The notes: generated by a model not told the origin, from the letters alone. Positions 7,526 through 13,637 are shown, numbered from the stretch's first letter. The stretch: DNA of 13,637 nucleotides from IDS-8 sp035304285 (GCA_035304285.1 DATGQI010000186.1:1-13637), one strand, 5' to 3'. A program made the numbers and translations.

Positions 7526-8830
7526 ATGAAGCGCCCCAGTTTCGAATCTCGCCTCACCCTCCTCGCCCTGGCCGGCGGCCTGCCCGCGTTGCTCGTGGCC
7601 GGGGCGCTCTTGCTGGCGAGCGACCTGCCGCCGGGCTTGAGCTTCCTCATCATGGTGGCGCTTGTGACCGCCTGGCTCGGCTTCAGCCTGAGCCTGAAAG
7701 GGCGGTTGAGTTACCAGCTCAACACGCTGTCGAACCTCCTCGAAGCCCTGCGGGAGGAGGACTACTCCATGCGCAGCCGTCGCTCGCGCGACCGCGGCGC
7801 ATTCGGCGATGTCTTCCGGGAAGTCAATGCCCTTTCATCGACATTGCGCGAGCAGCGCGTCAAGGCGCGTGAGGCAACTGCCCTGTTGCGCAAAGTGCTT
7901 GCGGAGATAGACATAGCCGTCTTCGCGTTCGATGGGAAGGGTCGGCTGATGCTGGTAAACCGGGCAGGAGAACGCCTGGTGCACGCGGATGAAGCGGCTC
8001 AGAAAACCGCCATCGCGCTGGGACTCGATGACCTGTTGATACAGGAGGGTAGGCAAACGGTGGCGCGGCGCTTTCCCGGCGGCAGTGGACGCTGGGACGT
8101 GTGGACCGGCAGCTTTCGCGAAGCGGGAGTGCCGCACTGGTTACTCGTTATCTCGGACCTTTCTCGCGCCCTGAGAGAGGAGGAGCGAAAAGCCTGGCAG
8201 CGTCTCGTGCGTGTCATGGGTCACGAGCTCAACAATTCCCTGACCCCAATCAAGTCCATGGCGACGACCCTTAGAACTCGTCTCGATGACGGCGCGGCTG
8301 TTGCAACGTTGCGCGAGGACCTGGGAACCAGCCTTGGCATCATTGCCTCGCGCGCGGAGGCGCTCGGTCGCTTTATGACCGGCTACACCATGCTGGCGCG
8401 CCTGCCGGCGCCGCGGCGCAAGCCAGTCCGCCTGCGGGCGCTCGTGGAACGCGCCGCGACCATCGACACGCGCAAGACGGTCGCCGTGAACGGCGACGAC
8501 GTCAGCATTTCGGTCGATCCCGACCAGCTCGAACAGCTGATCATCAACCTGGTCAAGAATGCAATCGATGCCGCGGGGGTGGCAGGCATGGTCGGTGTGT
8601 GCTGGACGACCAATGAAAGGTCCCTGCGTTTGGAAGTCGTGGACTCGGGTCCGGGGCTTTCCGGCACCGACAACCTGTTCGTCCCGTTTTTTACGACCAA
8701 GCCCGGCGGTACAGGCATAGGCCTCGTGCTATGCCGGCAGATTGCCGAAGCGCATGACGGAACCCTCACGCTGGAAAATCGCGAGGATCGTTGCGGCTGC
8801 GTGGCCAGGCTGGAGTTACCGATATCGTGA
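7526..8830 (+). CDS. Membrane sensor histidine kinase (NtrY/NtrB-like), partner of the upstream regulator
   Basis: 434 residues. Two closely spaced N-terminal helices (about 9-31 and 38-57) anchor it in the inner membrane with almost no periplasmic loop, so it probably senses within the membrane or cytoplasm. A HAMP/linker-like charged segment (about 58-115) and a PAS-like region (about 122-212, with FAFDGKGRLMLVNRAGERL) follow. The H-box LVRVMGHELNNSLTPIKSM puts the phosphorylated His at 233. The ATPase domain has N-box LIINLVKNAIDAA (N345), G1 DSGPGL (373-378), the F-box region FVPFFTTKPGG and G2 GTGIGL. HELNNSLTPI is typical of NtrB/NtrY-type kinases paired with sigma-54 regulators, consistent with the gene upstream. 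The spacing of 133 bases and a REP-like palindrome weaken strict co-transcription, and no strong Shine-Dalgarno precedes the ATG. Confidence 0.94.
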   Translation: MKRPSFESRLTLLALAGGLPALLVAGALLLASDLPPGLSFLIMVALVTAWLGFSLSLKGRLSYQLNTLSNLLEALREEDYSMRSRRSRDRGAFGDVFREVNALSSTLREQRVKAREATALLRKVLAEIDIAVFAFDGKGRLMLVNRAGERLVHADEAAQKTAIALGLDDLLIQEGRQTVARRFPGGSGRWDVWTGSFREAGVPHWLLVISDLSRALREEERKAWQRLVRVMGHELNNSLTPIKSMATTLRTRLDDGAAVATLREDLGTSLGIIASRAEALGRFMTGYTMLARLPAPRRKPVRLRALVERAATIDTRKTVAVNGDDVSISVDPDQLEQLIINLVKNAIDAAGVAGMVGVCWTTNERSLRLEVVDSGPGLSGTDNLFVPFFTTKPGGTGIGLVLCRQIAEAHDGTLTLENREDRCGCVARLELPIS

Positions 8831-9218
8831 CGGCATCCTGACGCACGCCGATTCGCCTCCAGGATAGTGCTGCTGTAGCTGCTGCTATCCACATTACCCC
8901 GAGCAGGATGGGGAGTGATGGCGATCACCTTACTGATCGGGAACCCGCCTCCGCCCGATGTGTTCCTGGAGCCCCTGCTGCAGGAGCTGAGCCTTCCCTT
9001 GAACCCGTTCCTCTTTCGGCGCTGATGCTATCCTCGGGAAGATGATGTGAGAGTTGTACCCAACCGGAGATCTGGGATGGACGAGATTCGGCAGTACTTT
9101 TGCGCAGAACCAGGGCCGCGGCAAAGGCTCGCCAGGTGCACACACAGCGCGGGATGAAGAATCCGAAAACAGCGCTTGCCTCTTGGGCGGAAGGCTGCCG
9201 GCTGCGGCTCCTGCTTAA
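8831..9218. other. Intergenic stretch without a recognised gene
   Basis: About 390 bases between the kinase and the dioxygenase. Frames here are short and do not resemble known families. The best-initiated candidate is a 26-codon ORF at about 9077 (starts MDEIRQYFCAEPG), preceded by GGAG at somewhat long spacing; I do not call it a gene. The stretch contains a GGATAG/CTATCC inverted repeat at 8862-8890 with an imperfect CTG-rich interior and no T-run, and a CRP/FNR-like palindrome at 8915. Promoter elements for the dioxygenase could not be assigned. Confidence 0.5.
8915..8928. promoter_or_regulatory. Candidate Crp/Fnr-family operator palindrome
   Basis: GTGAT-GGCG-ATCAC is a perfect 5+5 palindrome with a 4-base centre. 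It can be read as GTGA-N6-TCAC (CRP core) or TGAT-N4-ATCA (FNR core). It is intergenic, 85 bases after the kinase stop. The next gene start is about 300 bases away, so its target is unclear and a chance match is possible. Confidence 0.3.
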
Positions 9219-9281
9219 ATGGGTTGGAGCACAATTCGTGCTGGAGGCGGGGAGACTGCGCCGAAACGCCAGTTTTTCGTT

Positions 9282-9986
9282 GTGCTGAATCCGACCCTCA
9301 ACCGCAACGCCTTGGCAGACGAGTTCCGTCGCGACCAGCGCATTCGCATTCGGAACGTTCTCTTACCCGAGGTGGCTGAACGCGTCCGCGAAATCTGTGC
9401 TGAGAAACTTGCTTTCGACTACGTGTACTTCCTCGACGATGCGATCAGGCTTTCCAGCGAGCAGGAGATGGCATCGCTCGATGCGGCACGCAAGGCGCAA
9501 ATTTCGCAGGCGCTGATGCAAAATGCCACGAGAGGTGTCGGATACCTCTATTGCAGCTTCCTGATGAATGAAAGCCGCTCCAGCATGAGAGAAGACCAGC
9601 GTTTGCTGTACGACTTCTACAAGTACCTAAGCTCGCCCGAGATGCTGGGTTTCATCAGCGAGGTCAGCGGGCGAAGAGATCTCTTGCGGGCGGATGCACA
9701 GTACACCCGTTACAGCGCCGGGCAGTACCTCACGCGCCATCGCGATGACGTGCAGGGTCAGGAGAGGCGATTAGCCTACGTGTTCGGCTTCACCAAACGC
9801 TGGCATCCAGACTGGGGCGGGTTATTGCAATTTTACTCGGACGATGGGACGCCTCGCGACGCGTGGGTTCCGGAATTCAACTGCCTGTCGTTGTTCGATA
9901 CCAGGCACGTGCACTCGGTAAGCTATGTGACCCCCTTCGCTGGCGAGGCGCGGCTGTCGATGACCGGCTGGTTCTACGCGAAGTAG
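9282..9986 (+). CDS. 2-oxoglutarate/Fe(II)-dependent dioxygenase (prolyl 4-hydroxylase-like)
   Basis: A non-haem iron oxygenase that should couple 2-oxoglutarate decarboxylation to hydroxylation of a substrate that cannot be named from sequence. With GTG 9282 as start it has 234 residues. The iron facial triad is H153-x-D155 (TRHRDD) and distal H211 (DTRHVHSVS); R224 in RLSMTGWF would bind the 2-oxoglutarate carboxylate. The double-stranded beta-helix core, including WGGLLQFYSDDG, is intact. The start is uncertain: the frame extends to ATG 9219, adding 21 unconserved-looking residues. GTG 9282 gives LNPTLNRNALADEFRRD, the N-terminus I expect for this family. Neither start has a good Shine-Dalgarno. 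It converges with the DGPF gene, leaving seven bases between stops. A protein- or small-molecule-hydroxylating role is possible; no signal peptide is seen. Confidence 0.88.
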   Translation: MLNPTLNRNALADEFRRDQRIRIRNVLLPEVAERVREICAEKLAFDYVYFLDDAIRLSSEQEMASLDAARKAQISQALMQNATRGVGYLYCSFLMNESRSSMREDQRLLYDFYKYLSSPEMLGFISEVSGRRDLLRADAQYTRYSAGQYLTRHRDDVQGQERRLAYVFGFTKRWHPDWGGLLQFYSDDGTPRDAWVPEFNCLSLFDTRHVHSVSYVTPFAGEARLSMTGWFYAK

Positions 9987-9993
9987 AAGGCCA

Positions 9994-10338
9994 CTATACG
10001 TCCAGCTCCCTCACCGGCCGTACTTCGATGCTGCCCACGCGGGCCGGCGGGATTTTCGAGGCCAGCTGGATGGCCTCGTTGAGGTCCCTGGCGTCCACGA
10101 GGTAGAAACCCGCGAGCTGTTCCTTGGTCTCAGCAAAGGGGCCGTCGGTCACGGAGACATTCCCGTTGCGGACGCGGACGGTGGCTGCCGTCGCCACGGG
10201 GGCAAGCGCTTCGGCGGCGATGCGGTGGCCGCTTGCCGCCAGTTCCTGATCGTATGCAAAGCACTCACTGTCCTCCGGGCTGTCCGGCAGAGAATGCAGG
10301 TTCGCTTCTTCGCAATATACGAGACACAGGTATTTCAT
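9994..10338 (-). CDS. DGPF/YCII-related domain protein, likely ECF42 regulon member
   Basis: A 114-residue cytoplasmic protein of the YCII-related (DGPF) superfamily. MKYLCLVYCEE at the N-terminus and VTDGPFAETKEQLAGFYLVD (DGPF at 65-68) are the family hallmarks; the length is normal. The biochemical function of DGPF proteins is unknown; they form ferredoxin-like alpha+beta folds. A strong GAGGAAG lies 4 bases before the ATG. The gene diverges from an ECF42-type sigma gene, the characteristic partnership for this family, and a promoter matching the reported ECF42 consensus lies about 40-67 bases upstream. The family call is secure and co-regulation is inferred. Confidence 0.93.
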   Translation of the reverse strand: MKYLCLVYCEEANLHSLPDSPEDSECFAYDQELAASGHRIAAEALAPVATAATVRVRNGNVSVTDGPFAETKEQLAGFYLVDARDLNEAIQLASKIPPARVGSIEVRPVRELDV

Positions 10339-10378
10339 GTGGCTTCCTCAAGATCCTTATGCGTTGGTTGCATACATG

Positions 10379-10405
10379 GTCGTTTCCCGCCGACGCGAAT
10401 CGACA
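10379..10405 (-). promoter_or_regulatory. Predicted ECF42-dependent promoter of the DGPF gene
   Basis: On the minus strand, TGTCGA (10405-10400) is followed by exactly 17 bases and then CGAC (10382-10379). From memory, the promoter motif reported for ECF42 sigma factors in Streptomyces is TGTCGA at -35 and CGA/TC at -10, which this matches at every position. Transcription would start near 10372, giving a ~35-base leader with the Shine-Dalgarno before ATG 10338. Confidence 0.7.
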
Positions 10406-10427
10406 GCAGGGCCTTACGCTATACAAT
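10400..10427 (+). promoter_or_regulatory. Predicted sigma70-like promoter of the ECF42 sigma gene
   Basis: TCGACA (10400-10405, one mismatch to TTGACA), a 16-base spacer and TACAAT (10422-10427, one mismatch to TATAAT) point at the sigma gene. The start would be near 10434, giving a ~59-base leader. The -35 hexamer is the reverse complement of, and physically the same six base pairs as, the ECF42-type -35 on the other strand. Confidence 0.45.
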
Positions 10428-10467
10428 ACGCGGCCGGCAGACAAACCATCCCAAGGGAGAGCAAGGA

Positions 10468-10500
10468 ATGAACAGGAGGACAGTAGCTCCCGATGACTGA
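10468..10500 (+). CDS. Possible 10-codon leader ORF overlapping the sigma start
   Basis: ATG 10468 starts MNRRTVAPDD and stops at TGA 10498-10500, overlapping the sigma gene start (10493) by 8 bases. GGGAG (10455-10459) lies 8 bases upstream of its ATG, a good Shine-Dalgarno position. The sigma gene's own AGGAGG (10474-10479) lies inside this ORF at a rather long spacing of 13. Together these suggest translational coupling. No homology can be assigned to so short a peptide. Confidence 0.35.
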   Translation: MNRRTVAPDD

Positions 10501-11749
10501 CGCGGCAGAGAACCTTCGCAGCACCATCGACGCAGTCTATCGTGCCGAGTCGCGCGCCGTCCTGGCTACCCTGATCCGGCTGCTCGGAGGCTTTGAACCC
10601 GCGGAGGAGGCGTTGCACGACGCCTTTGCGGCCGCCATGGAGCAATGGGGTCGCGACGGTGTACCGGAAAACCCGCGCGCCTGGCTTATCTCCGCGGGCC
10701 GCTTCAAGGCGATCGACCGCATGCGTCGCAGTACCCGATTCAAGTCGGTGCAGTCCGAGCTGGCTGTACAAATGGAGGAGAGCACCGGCGATGACGCCAT
10801 GCTCGAAGCGGACGAGGTCGAGGACGACCGCCTGCGCCTCATTTTCACCTGCTGCCATCCTGCGCTGCCGGCAGACGCCCAGGTGGCGTTGACGTTGCGC
10901 GAGGTCTGCGGGCTGACGACGGAGGAGATTGCCAGCGCCTTCCTGAGCGTTCCCACCACCGTGGCGCAGCGCATCGTACGCGCTAAGCGCAAGATCCGCG
11001 ACGCAGGTATCCCGTACGAGGTCCCGTCCCAGGCCGACCTGCCGGATCGCCTCGACAACGTGCTACGGGTGATCTACCTCGTCTATAACGAAGGTTATTC
11101 CGCTTCTGCGGGCGAATCGCTAACCCGCGCCGATATTTCGGCGGAAGCCATACGCCTCGGCAGGCTGCTGGTCGCGCTGCTGCCGGAGCCGGAAGCCGTG
11201 GGACTGCTCGCGCTCATGCTGCTCAACGACGCGCGCCGCGCCGCCCGCACTTCACCGAACGGGGAACTGGTGCTGCTGGACGAACAGGATCGTACGTTGT
11301 GGAACCGGAAACAGATTGAGGAAGGAGCGGCACTGGTGCGGCAGGCGCTCCTTTCGCGCCGCTTCGGCCCGTACACGTTGCAGGCAGCAATCACCGCGGT
11401 GCACGCCGACGCACCGAACCCGGAGTCAACCGACTGGGCGGAAATCGTCGGACTCTACCGGGTGCTGTTACGTATCGATCCCTCGCCGGTCGTGGAACTG
11501 AATCACGCGGTGGCGGTGGCGATGCTAGAAGGTCCCGAGGCCGGCCTGGCCCTGGTCGATGCGATCATTGCCCGCGGTGACCTGAACGACTACCACCTCG
11601 CGCACTCGGCGCAGGCCGATCTCAACCGCAGGCTTGGCCGTCTCGAGGAAGCCAGAGCAGCGTACGAACGGGCGCTGAGCCTCGTAAAGCAGGGCCCCGA
11701 ACGGCGTTTCCTGGAACGGCGCCTCGCCGAGATGTCCGATTCGCCGTAA
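10493..11749 (+). CDS. ECF42-type RNA polymerase sigma factor with C-terminal TPR extension
   Basis: A 418-residue sigma factor, much longer than a classic ECF (~190 residues). Sigma2 region about 10-85 (ATLIRLLGGFEPAEEALHDAF, then NPRAWLISAGRFKAIDRMRR). Sigma4 about 112-170 (FTCCHPALPADAQVALTLREVCGL with its helix-turn-helix through VPTTVAQRIVRAKRKIR). The C-terminal part carries the DUF6596 region (about 185-290, VIYLVYNEGYSAS, LLVALLPEPEAVGLLALMLL) and TPR-like helices near the end (LGRLEEARAAYERALSL). This layout and the neighbouring DGPF gene define ECF42, which has no cognate anti-sigma factor; the extension is thought to control activity. No upstream in-frame start is possible because of a TAG at 10484-10486, so ATG 10493 is fixed as the earliest. 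AGGAGG sits 13 bases upstream. Confidence 0.95.
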   Translation: MTDAAENLRSTIDAVYRAESRAVLATLIRLLGGFEPAEEALHDAFAAAMEQWGRDGVPENPRAWLISAGRFKAIDRMRRSTRFKSVQSELAVQMEESTGDDAMLEADEVEDDRLRLIFTCCHPALPADAQVALTLREVCGLTTEEIASAFLSVPTTVAQRIVRAKRKIRDAGIPYEVPSQADLPDRLDNVLRVIYLVYNEGYSASAGESLTRADISAEAIRLGRLLVALLPEPEAVGLLALMLLNDARRAARTSPNGELVLLDEQDRTLWNRKQIEEGAALVRQALLSRRFGPYTLQAAITAVHADAPNPESTDWAEIVGLYRVLLRIDPSPVVELNHAVAVAMLEGPEAGLALVDAIIARGDLNDYHLAHSAQADLNRRLGRLEEARAAYERALSLVKQGPERRFLERRLAEMSDSP

Positions 11750-11791
11750 TTCCTTCGGTAGATGTCGCTGCGACACTTTTGAATAGACCGC

Positions 11792-11838
11792 TGTAGGAAG
11801 CCCGCCTCGCGTACGACTTGTTCTACGGCGTTCCTACA
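11792..11838. repeat. REP-like palindrome, copy B, between convergent genes
   Basis: TGTAGGAA (11792-11799) and TTCCTACA (11831-11838) form a perfect 8-bp inverted repeat; GCC-rich inner bases extend pairing with a bulge. The left side (GTAGGAAGCCCGCC.CGCG) resembles copy A at 7421. It lies between the converging sigma and Dnr-like genes and overlaps the latter's stop codon. It could act as a bidirectional transcript end, though no T-run follows. Confidence 0.5.
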
Positions 11839-12511
11839 CGGCACCAGTAACCTGCCGCAGTGCCTGCTCGTTGGTTATGCGGATGGCGCGGCCATCTACG
11901 GATATGGCGCCGGATTCGGAGAGCGCATGCAACACCCGCGAGAACGTTTCAGGCTGAATGGAAAGACGTGCCGCTATAACCTTCTTTGAAGCCTCGAGCT
12001 CGACCACCCCGGGCTCCGCACCGCTGTCGCCAAGACGTCTCAGCAGGTAATTCACCACCCGCAGCACGGAGTTCTGCAGTGACAGGGAGTCGATTTCATT
12101 CAGGCGGTGATGTAGCCGCATGCTCAACGTACCGAGCAGGCGAATACAGGTATCGGTCGACTCCCGTAACATACCCAGGAACGTCGCGCTGTCGAAGGCT
12201 GTGACTGTCGTATCCTCGAGCGCCTCGGCATTGACCGGGTACAGGGGCTGAGCGAAGAACATCACAGCCTCCGCAAACGTCTGGCCGGGCCTGATGATCT
12301 CGACGATCTTTTCCTGTCCCGCCGGTGAGATGCGGAAGAGCTTTACTGCCCCGGAGTCCAGGTAGTAGAAATTCCCGCAGCGCTCTCCCATGTGGAAAAG
12401 CGTTTCGCCTGACGTGAACGAGAGAGTGCGGCGGGTGTCCCGCATGCGCGCGACCTGCTTTTCGTCGAGTTCGCTGAGGAGCGGCAGGCGGCTCAGTTCG
12501 GAGTCATCCAT
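11834..12511 (-). CDS. Crp/Fnr-family regulator, Dnr-like
   Basis: A 225-residue cytoplasmic regulator with an N-terminal cyclic-nucleotide-binding-like beta-roll (about 8-120), a long dimerisation helix (about 120-150, LGTLSMRLHHRLNEIDSLSL) and a winged helix (about 168-215). It resembles Pseudomonas DNR closely in memory-based comparison: FYYLDSGAVKLFRISPAGQEKI, TFAEAVMF, LSLQNSVLRVVNYLL and LSIQPETFSRVLHAL. E188, S191 and R192 form the E-xx-SR motif that reads TTGAT half-sites. The Fnr-type N-terminal cysteine cluster is absent, arguing against a [4Fe-4S] oxygen sensor and for a haem/NO-type or unknown signal. AGGAG lies only two bases before the ATG. An FNR-type box precedes the gene, suggesting autoregulation. 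No denitrification genes are in the window. Confidence 0.9.
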   Translation of the reverse strand: MDDSELSRLPLLSELDEKQVARMRDTRRTLSFTSGETLFHMGERCGNFYYLDSGAVKLFRISPAGQEKIVEIIRPGQTFAEAVMFFAQPLYPVNAEALEDTTVTAFDSATFLGMLRESTDTCIRLLGTLSMRLHHRLNEIDSLSLQNSVLRVVNYLLRRLGDSGAEPGVVELEASKKVIAARLSIQPETFSRVLHALSESGAISVDGRAIRITNEQALRQVTGAV

Positions 12512-12530
12512 GGCTCCTGATTAACATGGC

Positions 12531-12572
12531 TCTGTAGCGATGCGCAAGAAGCGGTGAATTGATCGTGGTCAA
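12531..12572 (-). promoter_or_regulatory. FNR/DNR box and -10 element for the Dnr-like gene
   Basis: TTGAT (12559-12563), four bases and GTCAA (12568-12572) match the FNR consensus TTGAT-N4-ATCAA at 9 of 10 positions. On the minus strand a TACAGA -10-like hexamer (12536-12531) lies 32 bases from the box centre. This would put the box at about -41.5 relative to a start near 12524, the classic class II activation position. The box could also serve the divergent gene at 12661. Confidence 0.6.
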
Positions 12573-12615
12573 GGCAAGGGAATCCCGGATCGGCCAACCT
12601 GCACGCAGATGCTTT

Positions 12616-12628
12616 CACATATGATGTG
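12616..12628 (+). promoter_or_regulatory. -10-like element within a short palindrome upstream of the SirB2-family gene
   Basis: CACAT-ATG-ATGTG is a 5+5 palindrome. It contains TATGAT (12620-12625), one mismatch from the -10 consensus, in the right direction for the gene at 12661. No good -35 lies 17 bases upstream. The FNR box centre would be near -66, so activation from an upstream position is conceivable. Confidence 0.3.
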
Positions 12629-12660
12629 CGGGTTCTCCAGCCAGCAGAGCGGCTAGACGC

Positions 12661-13047
12661 ATGACGCCTTACCTGATCGTCAAGTACATACATGTGGGTA
12701 GCGTGATCCTGAGCTTCGCGCTGTTCCTCTTGCGCGGCGCGCTCATGTTCGCAGATGCAGGCTGGCGCAGGCACGCGCTTCTCCGTATCGGGCCGCACGT
12801 GGTGGACACAGTGCTTCTGGGCAGCGCGCTGACTCTCTCCTGGCTGCTACGGCAGTACCCGTTCGTGCACGCCTGGCTCACGGTCAAGGTAGTCGCACTG
12901 GTCGTTTATGTCGTGCTCGGAAGCCTGGCGCTAAAACGCGCGCCGACCATGCGCTCACGAGCAGTCTTTTTTGGCCTTGCGGTGCTAACGTTTCTTTTCA
13001 TCGTATCGGTTGCACGAACCCACCATCCTCAAGGGGTCTTCCTGTAG
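12661..13047 (+). CDS. SirB2-family small integral membrane protein
   Basis: A 128-residue, very hydrophobic protein with four predicted helices (about 6-26, 47-63, 69-88 and 102-118). YLIVKYIHVGSVILSFALFLLRG, the paired histidines IHV and GPHVVDT, and the closing VARTHHPQG fit the SirB2 (invasion-gene expression upregulator) family. The name is historical and the molecular function is unresolved; conserved His in membrane helices make a haem or redox role conceivable but unproven. The length is normal. The start ATG has only a weak purine-rich Shine-Dalgarno. It diverges from the Dnr-like regulator across an FNR box, which hints at expression under low oxygen or nitrosative conditions. Confidence 0.85.
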   Translation: MTPYLIVKYIHVGSVILSFALFLLRGALMFADAGWRRHALLRIGPHVVDTVLLGSALTLSWLLRQYPFVHAWLTVKVVALVVYVVLGSLALKRAPTMRSRAVFFGLAVLTFLFIVSVARTHHPQGVFL

Positions 13048-13194
13048 GAATCAGGCAGCAGGGCCATGCATGCCTATTCGAAACCGGTATCGGTTCCATG
13101 GGATGCGAGGTAACACGCATGTCCATCGCAACATAACGCCGGCCAGCGGCGGGAAAATCAGTGAGATAGGCGAGATGGCAGTATTCAGCCGCAC

Positions 13195-13347
13195 ATGGAG
13201 TGGAGTCCGAGCTGGACGCAACAATCCATCCCGCCGATGGACGCTGTGGTTTCGGACATGCGCTCCCACCCTGGGGAGACTACGCATTACGAATTTGTGT
13301 TTGAAGTGCCGGCTAACAAGGCGCTGCAGACGGACATCGTAATGTGA
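13195..13347 (+). CDS. Unassigned 50-codon ORF ending in an attC-like sequence
   Basis: The frame starts MEWSPSWTQQSIPPMD and ends HYEFVFEVPANKALQTDIVM. The final PANKALQTD is what integron attC sites commonly encode when an ORF runs into them, and the DNA there contains GCTAACAAGGCG. No family is recognised for the rest and no clear ribosome-binding site is seen, so this may be the degraded tail of a cassette gene or noncoding. Confidence 0.3.
   Translation: MEWSPSWTQQSIPPMDAVVSDMRSHPGETTHYEFVFEVPANKALQTDIVM
13312..13338 (+). other. attC-like left half-site
   Basis: GCTAACAAGGCG followed by CTGCAGACGGAC resembles the R''/L'' arm of integron cassette recombination sites, though the leading heptamer GGCTAAC departs from RYYYAAC at one position. 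No matching complementary right arm with a GTTRRRY core was found in the next 120 bases (the best is GTTGACG at 13381). At most this is half a site or a decayed one. Confidence 0.3.
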
Positions 13348-13637
13348 CTGGCTATCCTGTCCACCGGTGCGGATTTGGACGTTGACGGCCCATTTTCGGA
13401 GGTTTAGGGTGCTGCCATGACGTCCAGAGCTGCCAGTCTTGAAGACCAAGCCCGCGATCTGCGCATCCGTTCACGAGAAACAGACATCGGCAGATACTAC
13501 TGACATTATTGAGTCAATCGATACCACGGAGACGTCCCCGGATTCCGTCGCGAACATGACGGAGGCCGCTACATCGGAACCTCAGCCCTGCCACTTGCCG
13601 AAAGCAGATGTTGACAAGTTAAGAGTCTCCGCCAAGG
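13348..13637. other. Window end without a recognised gene
   Basis: About 290 bases with no recognised product. A 28-codon ORF (13417-13503, starts MTSRAASLEDQARDLRIRS) has GGAGG 14 bases upstream. A different frame is open from 13421 through the window edge (about 72 codons, late part PKADVDKLRVSAK). The two could be one gene broken by a +1 shift, or neither may be coding. Confidence 0.3.

Noticed and set aside
8862..8890. GGATAG...CTATCC inverted repeat after the kinase gene as a terminator.
   Set aside because: The interior is a CTG-rich imperfect repeat with poor pairing and no U-tract follows.
13039..13050. TTCCT-GT-AGGAA at the end of the SirB2-family gene, sharing CTGTAGGAA with the element at 11791.
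   Set aside because: A two-base loop cannot form a stable hairpin, there is no T-run, and the shared 9-mer spans the stop codon and is probably chance.
13051..13449. 132-codon minus-strand ORF in the 3' region.
   Set aside because: No family resemblance, Arg/His-rich composition typical of shadow frames, and no convincing ribosome-binding site.

Overview
The window is about 60% GC and reads as a chromosomal segment of a gammaproteobacterium. The features pointing there are a CysB-type LysR DNA-binding domain, a Dnr-type Crp/Fnr regulator, an ATPase/NtrC-type regulator/kinase set of the kind found around Xanthomonadales and Steroidobacter, and REP-like palindromes. The lineage is inferred from family resemblance only. 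No tRNA, rRNA, CRISPR array or insertion sequence was seen.

Region 1 (1-4862) holds two large MacB/FtsX-type permeases of the 'duplicated orphan permease' (ADOP) class on the + strand. The first is cut by the window edge. Between them lie two short pieces of a third, destroyed paralogue, including a clear C-terminal tail. Region 2 (4905-8830) starts with a CysB-like regulator that has lost its effector domain. It continues with a MacB/LolD-like ABC ATPase, a sigma-54-type response regulator and a membrane histidine kinase. This looks like the regulatory end of an efflux or envelope-stress ABC operon whose usual adaptor and short permeases are missing here. The ATPase may serve the upstream permeases or proteins encoded elsewhere.

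Region 3 (8831-9986) is a roughly 400-base gap with no recognised gene, then a 2-oxoglutarate/Fe(II) dioxygenase. Region 4 (9994-11749) is a divergent pair: a DGPF/YCII-family protein on the - strand and an ECF42-type sigma factor with a C-terminal TPR extension on the + strand. The shared intergenic region holds a good match to the promoter reported for ECF42 sigmas, pointing at the DGPF gene. Its -35 hexamer doubles as the -35 of a sigma70-like promoter pointing at the sigma gene. A 10-codon leader ORF overlaps the sigma start codon.

Region 5 (11834-13047) is a second divergent pair: a Dnr-like regulator (- strand) and a small SirB2-family membrane protein (+ strand). An FNR/DNR-type box lies between them, placed correctly for class II activation of the regulator's own gene. 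Region 6 (13048-13637) has no recognised gene. It contains a 50-codon ORF whose end resembles the left part of an integron attC site, and an unassigned frame running off the edge.

Nothing here amounts to a demonstrably new system. The most informative items are the ECF42/DGPF promoter arrangement, the FNR box with its regulator, the ADOP relic and the rearranged ABC/two-component locus.
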